This document shows, in pieces, positions 6,159-11,580 of a stretch of DNA of 11,580 bases; positions within the stretch are counted from its first letter, which is position 1, and each line of letters opens with the position of its first letter. Below the pieces are notes generated by a model. That model saw only the letters and a list, made by a program, of their open reading frames with translations. It did no database searches and had not been told where the DNA came from. A program made the position numbers and the translations under genes. Location of the stretch: contig JAEYYP010000004.1 in assembly GCA_023428425.1 (NCBI GenBank), forward strand, positions 1 to 11,580, written 5' to 3'. The stretch comes from Pseudomonadota bacterium (GTDB taxonomy: Bacteria > Pseudomonadota > Alphaproteobacteria > Rhizobiales > Devosiaceae).

Positions 6159-8293
6159 CGTATTTCAAGAAGCTGACGCGCGGAGCCATTGTGGCGCTTG
6201 CCCTCGCTCTCGCCGCGCCGCTCGGTGGCATCGGCGTACCGCTGGTCGGCGTTGCTCACGCTCAGGATCAGCGCCTCGTGGCATCGGTGCTCTTCGAGGG
6301 CAACAACGGCTTCTCCGACGCGCAGTTGAGTGACATGGTCAATGTCACCTCCCGCGGCTCGTTCTCCGAGGGTTCGCTTGCTGCCGATGTGGAGACGATC
6401 CGGCTCGCTTATGTCGGCAAGGGCTACACCGGCGTGCAGGTTTCGACGCGCATCGAGCAGGCGCCGAACGGGCGGGCTCGCGTGACCTTCGTCGTCGACG
6501 AAGGGGAGCGGGTTGGCATTGCTGCCGTCAACTTCACTGGGAACAACTCCATCAACGCCGGCACGCTGAAGTCCGTGATCCGCACGCGCGAGACTCATCT
6601 CCTCAGCTGGCTGTTCCGTGATGACGCGTACTCCGAGGATCTGCTGCAGGTCGATCGGCAGTTGATCGAGCTGTACTACATGAACCACGGCTATCCGGAT
6701 GCCGTCGTGACTTCTGCGGTGGGCGAGTTCGATCCGTCCCGCGGCGCCTACTTCGTGAACTTCACGATCAACGAGGGTGAGCGTTACAAGTTCGGCACGA
6801 TCGGGGTCGAGACGTCGATCGCCGGCCTCAATGCCGACGCGCTGACTGGGGCCATCAAGACGAACGCGGGTGGCATCTACTCGCTTACCCAGTTGCAGAA
6901 GTCGCAGGAAGAGATGGCCTTTGAGGCGACGGCGCAGGGCTATGCCTTTGCCGACGTGCGTCCGCGCATCGATCGCGACGTCGCCACCAGCACCTTCAAC
7001 ATCACCTACCTGGTCGATCAGGGCGCGCGCATCTACGTCGAGCGCATCAACATCACCGGTAACGAAAAGACTCGCGACGCGGTGATCCGTCGTGAGCTGG
7101 ATTTCGGTGAAGGCGACCCCTTCAACCGGTCCATGGTTTCCCGCGGCAAGACGAACATCGAAAAGCTTGGCTTCTTCAAGACCGTCAGCCTTGATTTCGC
7201 TCCGGGTAGCGCCCCCGACAAGGTGGTGATCAACATCAACGTGGAAGAGCAGTCCACGGGCGACTACGGCCTGACCGCAGGCTACGACTCTAGTGCCGGC
7301 CTCCTTGGCGAGGTGTCGGTCACGGAACGCAACTTCCTCGGTAAGGGGCAGTATGTCCGCGTCGCCGTGGGTGCTTCGGAGAGTGGTCAGTCGTTCGACT
7401 TCTCCTTCACTGAGCCGCGTTTCATGGGTCTGCGCGTCTCTTCGGGTGTCGATCTGTACCACCGCATCGTCAGCGAGACCGACAGCAACCTGTACGGTAC
7501 GACTTCGACTGGCGGTCAGCTGCGCTTCGGCGTTCCGATCACCACCGACATTCGCGCCACGGCTTTTGTTGGTCTCGAGCAGAAGACGATCCAGGACGAT
7601 GATGCGCCGAATACGGAAGTGTTCGATCTTGGTGTCCAGAACACTTGGAACAAGGCGTGGGTTGGCTATTCGCTGAATTACAGCACCGTCGATGACGCCA
7701 AGCGCCCGACCGAAGGCATCATTGCGAGCTTCACGCAGCAGTATATTGGTCTCGACCACAGCCTGCTGAAGACCGAGGCGAAGGCTCGCTACTTCATCAA
7801 CCTCATGCCGGACGCTGGTATTGTCGGCAGCGTGAAGGGCCAGGCCGGGTTCATCTACTCCTTCGACGGTGATGTGAGCCCGCTGGAAGCGTTCCGTGGA
7901 TCGAGCAACATTGTTCGGGGTTTCCAGAGCAATGGCTTCGGTCCGCGTTACGAGGGCACTTTGGGGAGTGCCACCGAGTCCCTTGGGTACACGGGCTACA
8001 TTGCCGCGTCGGCAGAGATCGAGTTCCCGATCCCTGTCCTTCCCGAGACCTACGGGGTCCGTGGTTCGGTGTGGGCTGATGCTGCTCTCATCGACGGCAA
8101 CGGCTCGACCAGCCTGGTGCTCGGTGGTCCTGATGCCGATAGCGTCGACGAGAACTTCAAGTCGTCGGTTGGTGCGTCGGTGATCTGGGACAGCCCGTTC
8201 GGCCCGCTGCGTGGCGACTTCGCCTACGTGATCAACAAGGCGACCGACGACAAGACCCAGGTCTTCTCGCTGACCCTCCAGAACCTGCTCTAA
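6116..8293 (+). CDS. bamA: Outer membrane protein assembly factor BamA
   Basis: BamA is the Omp85-family insertase that folds beta-barrel proteins into the outer membrane. A signal peptide ends at AHA-Q (cleavage after A49, counted from 6116). Then come periplasmic POTRA repeats over roughly residues 53-375, recognisable by recurring segments such as VNFTGNNSINAGTLKSVI and INITGNEKTRDAVIRREL, a pattern that in this family makes five copies. A C-terminal 16-strand barrel follows from about residue 380 (TGDYGLTAGYDSSAGLLGE), with the diagnostic VRGF motif at 600-603 and SPFGPLRGDFAYVINK near the end. Two starts are possible. ATG 6116 has GGGAG 8 nt upstream; ATG 6155 (MTYFKKLTRG) gives a more usual short signal-peptide n-region and has GAGG 11 nt upstream. 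Lengths are 725 or 712 residues. The last residue is Leu, not the usual Phe. Confidence 0.97.
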   Translation: MAILGRSYEATRTMTYFKKLTRGAIVALALALAAPLGGIGVPLVGVAHAQDQRLVASVLFEGNNGFSDAQLSDMVNVTSRGSFSEGSLAADVETIRLAYVGKGYTGVQVSTRIEQAPNGRARVTFVVDEGERVGIAAVNFTGNNSINAGTLKSVIRTRETHLLSWLFRDDAYSEDLLQVDRQLIELYYMNHGYPDAVVTSAVGEFDPSRGAYFVNFTINEGERYKFGTIGVETSIAGLNADALTGAIKTNAGGIYSLTQLQKSQEEMAFEATAQGYAFADVRPRIDRDVATSTFNITYLVDQGARIYVERINITGNEKTRDAVIRRELDFGEGDPFNRSMVSRGKTNIEKLGFFKTVSLDFAPGSAPDKVVININVEEQSTGDYGLTAGYDSSAGLLGEVSVTERNFLGKGQYVRVAVGASESGQSFDFSFTEPRFMGLRVSSGVDLYHRIVSETDSNLYGTTSTGGQLRFGVPITTDIRATAFVGLEQKTIQDDDAPNTEVFDLGVQNTWNKAWVGYSLNYSTVDDAKRPTEGIIASFTQQYIGLDHSLLKTEAKARYFINLMPDAGIVGSVKGQAGFIYSFDGDVSPLEAFRGSSNIVRGFQSNGFGPRYEGTLGSATESLGYTGYIAASAEIEFPIPVLPETYGVRGSVWADAALIDGNGSTSLVLGGPDADSVDENFKSSVGASVIWDSPFGPLRGDFAYVINKATDDKTQVFSLTLQNLL

Positions 8294-8301
8294 GGTTCGA
8301 A

Positions 8302-8319
8302 GCCCTCCGAAACGAGGGC
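8302..8319 (+). promoter_or_regulatory. Small hairpin covering a Shine-Dalgarno-like site
   Basis: GCCCTC (8302-8307) and GAGGGC (8314-8319) form a 6-bp GC-rich stem with a 6-nt loop just after the bamA stop. Its 3' arm contains the GAGGG that would serve the upstream in-frame ATG at 8325. It could therefore control use of that start, or simply be part of a tandem terminator structure. Confidence 0.35.
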
Positions 8320-8331
8320 AGGAAATGGATC

Positions 8332-8367
8332 GAAGCCGCGGCGCGGTTGCCCCGCGGCTTCTTCTTT
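8332..8367 (+). terminator. Rho-independent terminator between bamA and lpxD
   Basis: GAAGCCGCGG (8332-8341) and CCGCGGCTTC (8352-8361) form a perfect 10-bp stem with a 10-nt loop, immediately followed by TTCTTTGTG. This is the best intrinsic terminator in the window. It lies 38 nt after the bamA stop and only about 20 nt before the lpxD start, so it should lower or end bamA transcription before the lipid A genes. Confidence 0.78.
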
Positions 8368-8381
8368 GTGTAGAGACAGCC

Positions 8382-9410
8382 ATGGTCGATACGCGCTTCC
8401 ATACTTCGTCAGGACCCATACCGCTGCGGGCGCTCCTGGCGTCACTGGCGACCCCACCGCTCGTGGATGATCGACGCCTCGGCCAACTGGTGATCACAGG
8501 TGCCGACGAACTGGAGCGAGCCGACCCCACTGAGCTCGCGCTTGCCACCCGCCCCGCCTATCGCGCAGCGTTGTGGGAGACCTCCGCAGGTGTGGTGGTG
8601 GTCCATCCCAGTCTCCGTGACGATGTACCGGCCGATGCCTTGGCAATCGTCGATGAGCGGGCCCATGAGTTGTTCGTCGATATGCTGGAGAAGCTCTACC
8701 CCGGCGGAACGCCAGGCGCCGCTCTATCGCAGTTCGACGAGGAGGGGCCGGACACGCTGATCGAAGGCGACGTCAGGCTCGGCGAGAACGTTGTGATCGG
8801 TCCGAATGTCGAAATCGGACGCAACGCCGTGATCGGCCCGAACACGGTAATCGGCCGTGGTGTCACCATCGGACGCAACGCCGTGATCGGTGCGAACGTC
8901 ACGATCGAGTATGCCCACCTGGGCAACAATGTCGTGCTGCATCCAGGCGTGCGCATCGGCGCAGAGGGGTTCGGGTGGCTGTCGCACGTCCGAGCCAACC
9001 GCAAGATTCCGCAACTGGGGCGAGTGATCCTGCAGGACGGTGTGGAGATCGGTGCCAACTCCACGGTGGACCGGGGGGCGTTGGGCGACACGGTCATCGG
9101 CGAAGGCACCAAGATCGATAACCTTGTGCAGATCGGCCACAACTGTCGTATCGGACGACGGTGTCTCATTGCCGGGACTTGCGGTATCGGCGGCAGCACC
9201 ATTATCGGTGACAATGTGCTGGTCGGCGGCGGTGCGGGTACAGTCGGGCACCTGATCATCGGCAATGGCAGCGTGCTTTCAGCCCGATGCCTCGTGACCA
9301 AGGACGTACAGGCAGGCACGCATGTCGCCGGACAACCGGCACAGGAACTAAGGACGTGGCAGCGCGAAATGGCGACGCTGCGGCGGCTGAGCAAAAGGGG
9401 ACGAGAGTGA
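8382..9410 (+). CDS. lpxD: UDP-3-O-(3-hydroxyacyl)glucosamine N-acyltransferase
   Basis: LpxD adds the N-linked hydroxyacyl chain to UDP-3-O-acylglucosamine, the third step of lipid A synthesis, in the cytoplasm. After an N-terminal uridine-binding domain (about residues 1-115) comes a left-handed beta-helix of hexapeptide repeats, for example IGRNAVIGPNTVIG. Diagnostic segments are GAEGFGW, IPQLGRVILQDGVEIGAN, DRGALGDTVIGEGTKIDN and VQIGHNCRIG, the last carrying the catalytic His (H253). It ends with HVAGQPAQELRTWQREMATL, matching the C-terminal helix. The protein is 342 residues from ATG 8382. An in-frame ATG at 8325 has a better ribosome site but lies before the terminator stem and would add 19 residues not typical of the family. 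The stop overlaps the fabZ GTG start. Confidence 0.96.
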   Translation: MVDTRFHTSSGPIPLRALLASLATPPLVDDRRLGQLVITGADELERADPTELALATRPAYRAALWETSAGVVVVHPSLRDDVPADALAIVDERAHELFVDMLEKLYPGGTPGAALSQFDEEGPDTLIEGDVRLGENVVIGPNVEIGRNAVIGPNTVIGRGVTIGRNAVIGANVTIEYAHLGNNVVLHPGVRIGAEGFGWLSHVRANRKIPQLGRVILQDGVEIGANSTVDRGALGDTVIGEGTKIDNLVQIGHNCRIGRRCLIAGTCGIGGSTIIGDNVLVGGGAGTVGHLIIGNGSVLSARCLVTKDVQAGTHVAGQPAQELRTWQREMATLRRLSKRGRE

Positions 9411-9895
9411 CGGTTACGAGTGAGGCACCGACCGCGCAGGCGCGGGAACTGACCTCGATGCAGATCGGCGACATCCTGAAGGCCCTGCCGCATCGCTATC
9501 CGTTCCTCATGATCGATCGGATCATCGAGGTCGACAGCGATGACTCCGCCATCGGCATCAAGAACGTCAGCTTCAACGAGCCAATCTTCCAGGGGCACTT
9601 CCCAGGGGAACCGGTCTTTCCGGGTGTTCTCATCATCGAGGGCATGGCTCAGACGGCCGGCGCCATCGCCATCGCCGCGGGCGCGGCGGCGGGCATCGAC
9701 CACATCGTGTACCTGCTGACAGTCGATAAGTGCAAATTCCGCAAGCCTGCGCGGCCGGGTGACCGGATCGAATATCACATCAGGAAGATGCGCCGTCGCA
9801 TGACCATGGGTTGGTACGAAGCCAAAGCCATCGTCGACGGCGTCGTGATCGCCGAGGCCGAGGTCGGCGCCATGGTGAGCCCTTCCGAAAAGTGA
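9407..9895 (+). CDS. fabZ: 3-hydroxyacyl-ACP dehydratase FabZ
   Basis: FabZ dehydrates 3-hydroxyacyl-ACP in fatty acid elongation, and so competes with LpxA and LpxD for the same hydroxyacyl-ACP substrates. The hot-dog-fold protein has LPHRYPFLMIDRI near the N-terminus and FQGHFPGEPVFPGVLIIEGMAQ. The catalytic His is H64 and the Glu is E78, at the family's usual 14-residue spacing. The GTG at 9407 overlaps the lpxD stop by 4 nt (GTGA) and has AAGGGGA ending 5 nt upstream, which decides the start. A later ATG at 9459 would still keep both catalytic residues. The product is 162 residues, slightly long because of a polar N-terminal extension of about 17 residues, which is common in alphaproteobacteria. 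The stop overlaps the lpxA start. Confidence 0.97.
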   Translation: MTVTSEAPTAQARELTSMQIGDILKALPHRYPFLMIDRIIEVDSDDSAIGIKNVSFNEPIFQGHFPGEPVFPGVLIIEGMAQTAGAIAIAAGAAAGIDHIVYLLTVDKCKFRKPARPGDRIEYHIRKMRRRMTMGWYEAKAIVDGVVIAEAEVGAMVSPSEK

Positions 9896-10698
9896 GCGCT
9901 CTCGTTCATTCAACTGCCATTGTCGAGGACGGTGCGCAACTGGCCGATGGCGTGAAGGTCGGTCCCTTCTGTCACGTTGGCCCTGAGGTTTCGCTCGCAC
10001 CAGGTGTAGAACTTCTCTCGCACGTGGTCGTCGCCGGCCGGACCAGAATCGGGTCTGAGACACGTATCTTCCCGTTTGCGTCGATCGGTCACCAGCCTCA
10101 GGACCTGAAGTATCGCGGCGAATCCAGCAGCCTGGTGATCGGGGCGCGCTGCCAGATCCGCGAGAACGTCACCGTGAACCCCGGCACTGCCGGCGGCACG
10201 TTGGAGACCCGTATCGGCGATGATTGCCTGCTGATGAATTCCGCGCATGTGGCACACGACGTCGAGGTCGGCAACCACGTGGTGATCGCGGCCTATGTAG
10301 CCGTCGCCGGGCACTGCAAGATCGGCGACTACGTGGCGTTCGGTGGCATGTGCGGGGTGCACCAGTTCGTACGGATTGGCGCCCACGCTTTCATCGGTGC
10401 ACACTCGATGATTGATGCCGACGTGATCCCATACGGCATGGCCGTGGGCAATCGCGCACGGCTCGCCGGTCTGAACCTCGTTGGCCTCAAGCGTCGCAAG
10501 TTCGATCGTGAAGCAATTCATTCCCTGCGCGCCGCGTACCGAATGATCTTCTCGTCCGAAGGCACGTTGAAGGAGCGGGTGGACGACGCTGCAACCTTGT
10601 TCAGCAACGAGGCCATGGTGCAGGACGTGGTGAAGTTCATCACGGCTGCGAGCGACAGGCCGATCTGCCTGCCGGTCAACGTTCCGGCGCAAGAGTGA
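9892..10698 (+). CDS. lpxA: UDP-N-acetylglucosamine O-acyltransferase
   Basis: LpxA transfers a 3-hydroxyacyl chain from ACP to UDP-GlcNAc, the first step of lipid A synthesis. The 268-residue protein is a hexapeptide beta-helix followed by a helical C-terminus. Recognised segments are IGHQPQDLKYRGE, NVTVNPGTAGG, MNSAHVAHDVEVGNH with catalytic H122 (E. coli H125), GGMCGVHQFVRIGAHAFIGAHS, and AVGNRARLAGLNLVGLKRR. The acyl-length ruler position, Gly173 in E. coli, is Ala170 here. The start is GTG 9892, overlapping the fabZ stop by 4 nt with no clear ribosome site, so translation depends on coupling. The longer open frame to 9811 runs inside fabZ and is not used. The N-terminal sequence SALVHSTAIVEDGAQL fits the family start. 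Confidence 0.97.
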   Translation: MSALVHSTAIVEDGAQLADGVKVGPFCHVGPEVSLAPGVELLSHVVVAGRTRIGSETRIFPFASIGHQPQDLKYRGESSSLVIGARCQIRENVTVNPGTAGGTLETRIGDDCLLMNSAHVAHDVEVGNHVVIAAYVAVAGHCKIGDYVAFGGMCGVHQFVRIGAHAFIGAHSMIDADVIPYGMAVGNRARLAGLNLVGLKRRKFDREAIHSLRAAYRMIFSSEGTLKERVDDAATLFSNEAMVQDVVKFITAASDRPICLPVNVPAQE

Positions 10699-11516
10699 TG
10701 CCTCGCCGGCTCGCCATCGTGGCTGGAGCCGGAGCGCTGGCCCCTCAGGTAGCCGAGGCGGCCTTGTCGACCGGCGATGTGGTGTGCGTCTTCTGCCTCT
10801 CGCCACTGGACCTATCCCAAGCGATCGAGCGGCAGGCAGCGTCGATCGAGCATCCGGGTGCACTGTTCGAAGCAATCCGGAGGTTTAGGGCCTCGCACGT
10901 CGTGCTGGCAGGAGCGGTCACTTTGACGGACGGCGATCGGCGCAGGCTGCTGTCGGCGTTGGGCAGCGTCGGCCAGTCGATGGGCGATGCCGCGCTGTCG
11001 CACCTCGCCGTGCGTCTGCAGGACCTCACAGGGGCGGAGCTGATCGGCCCGCACGAAGTGGCGCCGGATCTCCTGGCCGGGTCGGGACACCTTGCTGGCC
11101 CAGTTGCCAGTGACGTGCAACTGGCGGCGGGAAGATTGGCCTTGCTGGCGGCACGCCAGACGGGTGCAATGGACATGGGGCAGGCAGCTGTGGTGTCCGG
11201 TTCGCGTATCGTTGCCGCAGAGGATGTTGCTGGCACCGATGAGTTGCTGGCGCGCATTGGTCGCTATAGCACGGCCGGGTTGATTGGAGACTCAGCCGAA
11301 AGCCCCCTTGTGCTCGGCAAAGCCTGCAAGCCTCAGCAACCTCTCTTCGTCGACCTCCCGGCTATCGGTCCCAGGACGATTGCGGGCGCGGCGGGGGCGG
11401 GGATAGGTCTGATTGCCGTCGAAGCCGGCAAGACGCTGCTGCTGGAGCGAGAGAAGCTGTTTGTCGAGGCAGATAGCCACGCCGTCACGATTGTCGGGCT
11501 GCCGCTCGATGAGTGA
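10698..11516 (+). CDS. lpxI: UDP-2,3-diacylglucosamine diphosphatase LpxI (DUF1009)
   Basis: LpxI hydrolyses UDP-2,3-diacylglucosamine to lipid X and UMP. It is the alphaproteobacterial substitute for the metallo-enzyme LpxH. The 272-residue protein shows LAIVAGAGALAPQVAEAAL at the N-terminus, GAELIGPHEVAPDLLAGSGHL in the middle, GQAAVVSGSRIVAAEDVAGTDELL, and the C-terminal KACKPQQPLFVDLPAIGPRT with IAVEAGKTLLLER. This matches the two-domain DUF1009 family. The family's usual KPxQDxRVDLPxIG motif is altered here (P215 in place of the first Asp; D219 kept). ATG 10698 shares one base with the lpxA stop (TGATG). A GTG directly before it at 10695 is an alternative adding one residue. The placement between lpxA and lpxB supports the function strongly. 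Confidence 0.94.
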   Translation: MPRRLAIVAGAGALAPQVAEAALSTGDVVCVFCLSPLDLSQAIERQAASIEHPGALFEAIRRFRASHVVLAGAVTLTDGDRRRLLSALGSVGQSMGDAALSHLAVRLQDLTGAELIGPHEVAPDLLAGSGHLAGPVASDVQLAAGRLALLAARQTGAMDMGQAAVVSGSRIVAAEDVAGTDELLARIGRYSTAGLIGDSAESPLVLGKACKPQQPLFVDLPAIGPRTIAGAAGAGIGLIAVEAGKTLLLEREKLFVEADSHAVTIVGLPLDE

Positions 11517-11580
11517 GCCGCTGCGGCTGTTCGTGCTCGCCGGCGAGGCTTCCGGCGATCTGATCGGAGCCGATCTGATA
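11509..11580 (+). CDS. lpxB: Lipid-A-disaccharide synthase, 5' part
   Basis: Only the first 24 codons are inside the window: MSEPLRLFVLAGEASGDLIG and a few more. The LAGEASGD motif is the N-terminal signature of LpxB, the GT-B-type glycosyltransferase that joins lipid X to UDP-2,3-diacylglucosamine to form the lipid A disaccharide. ATG 11509 overlaps the end of lpxI by 8 nt (ATGAGTGA), so it continues the coupled operon. The gene runs off the right edge, and the rest of the protein cannot be judged. Confidence 0.93.
   Translation, partial: MSEPLRLFVLAGEASGDLIGADLI

Noticed and set aside
5972..8548. An 858-codon open frame on the minus strand across bamA
   Set aside because: It is antisense to a clearly recognisable BamA, has no family-like motifs, and is of the Arg/Ala/Val-rich kind that arises opposite GC-rich, codon-biased genes.
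9811..9891. Upstream extension of lpxA into fabZ
   Set aside because: The extra residues are an Arg-rich read of the fabZ coding strand in another frame. GTG 9892 at the fabZ stop matches the family N-terminus.
8696..10063. A 455-codon minus-strand open frame across lpxD and fabZ
   Set aside because: Both strands cannot reasonably be coding here. The + strand carries intact catalytic motifs for LpxD and FabZ, while the minus frame has low-complexity Pro/Ile/Thr repeats that mirror the hexapeptide coils.
1..11580. A hidden mobile element, CRISPR array, tRNA, phage module or novel defence system
   Set aside because: Intergenic space is small (largest gap 238 nt). No repeated spacer structure, integrase, transposase, terminal inverted repeats or cloverleaf sequence was seen, and every substantial + strand frame belongs to a known housekeeping family.

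Overview
The window is a conserved, chromosomal housekeeping block. It runs rpsB (3' end) - tsf - pyrH - frr - uppS - cdsA - rseP - bamA - lpxD - fabZ - lpxA - lpxI - lpxB (5' end), all on the + strand. The gene order, the high GC content, and the use of the LpxI (DUF1009) type of UDP-2,3-diacylglucosamine hydrolase inserted between lpxA and lpxB point to an alphaproteobacterium, most likely Hyphomicrobiales. A Devosia-like organism is my best guess, but the sequence alone does not settle the genus.

Layout. Positions 1-2972 hold translation and nucleotide genes: ribosomal protein S2, EF-Ts, UMP kinase and ribosome recycling factor. Hairpins separate rpsB from tsf and tsf from pyrH, so this part is probably read as several transcripts or one attenuated transcript. 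Positions 3007-4652 hold uppS and cdsA, which overlap by 4 nt and make the undecaprenyl carrier lipid precursor and CDP-diacylglycerol. Positions 4741-5877 hold the site-2 protease RseP. The MEP-pathway gene dxr, which many proteobacteria carry between cdsA and rseP, is absent; only 88 nt lie there. A 238-nt gap (5878-6115) then precedes bamA and holds promoter-like sequence, a short palindrome and a possible 48-codon leader frame. bamA encodes the outer-membrane protein insertase. A strong hairpin terminator lies between bamA and lpxD. From lpxD to lpxB every gene overlaps the next by 1 to 8 nt, giving a compact lipid A operon with fabZ embedded.

How the genes work together. The second half builds the outer membrane. 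LpxA, LpxD, LpxI and LpxB are early Raetz-pathway steps. FabZ works on the same hydroxyacyl-ACP pool that LpxA and LpxD draw on, and BamA inserts outer-membrane proteins. RseP is the envelope-stress protease. UppS and CdsA supply lipid carriers and phospholipid precursors. The first half couples this to growth through translation factors and UMP supply.

I found no mobile element, CRISPR array, phage gene or unrecognised multi-gene system. The points worth a second look are regulatory (leader frame and double start at bamA; competing starts and hairpins at lpxD) and residue-level (substitutions in PyrH, LpxA and LpxI, and the C-terminus of BamA).
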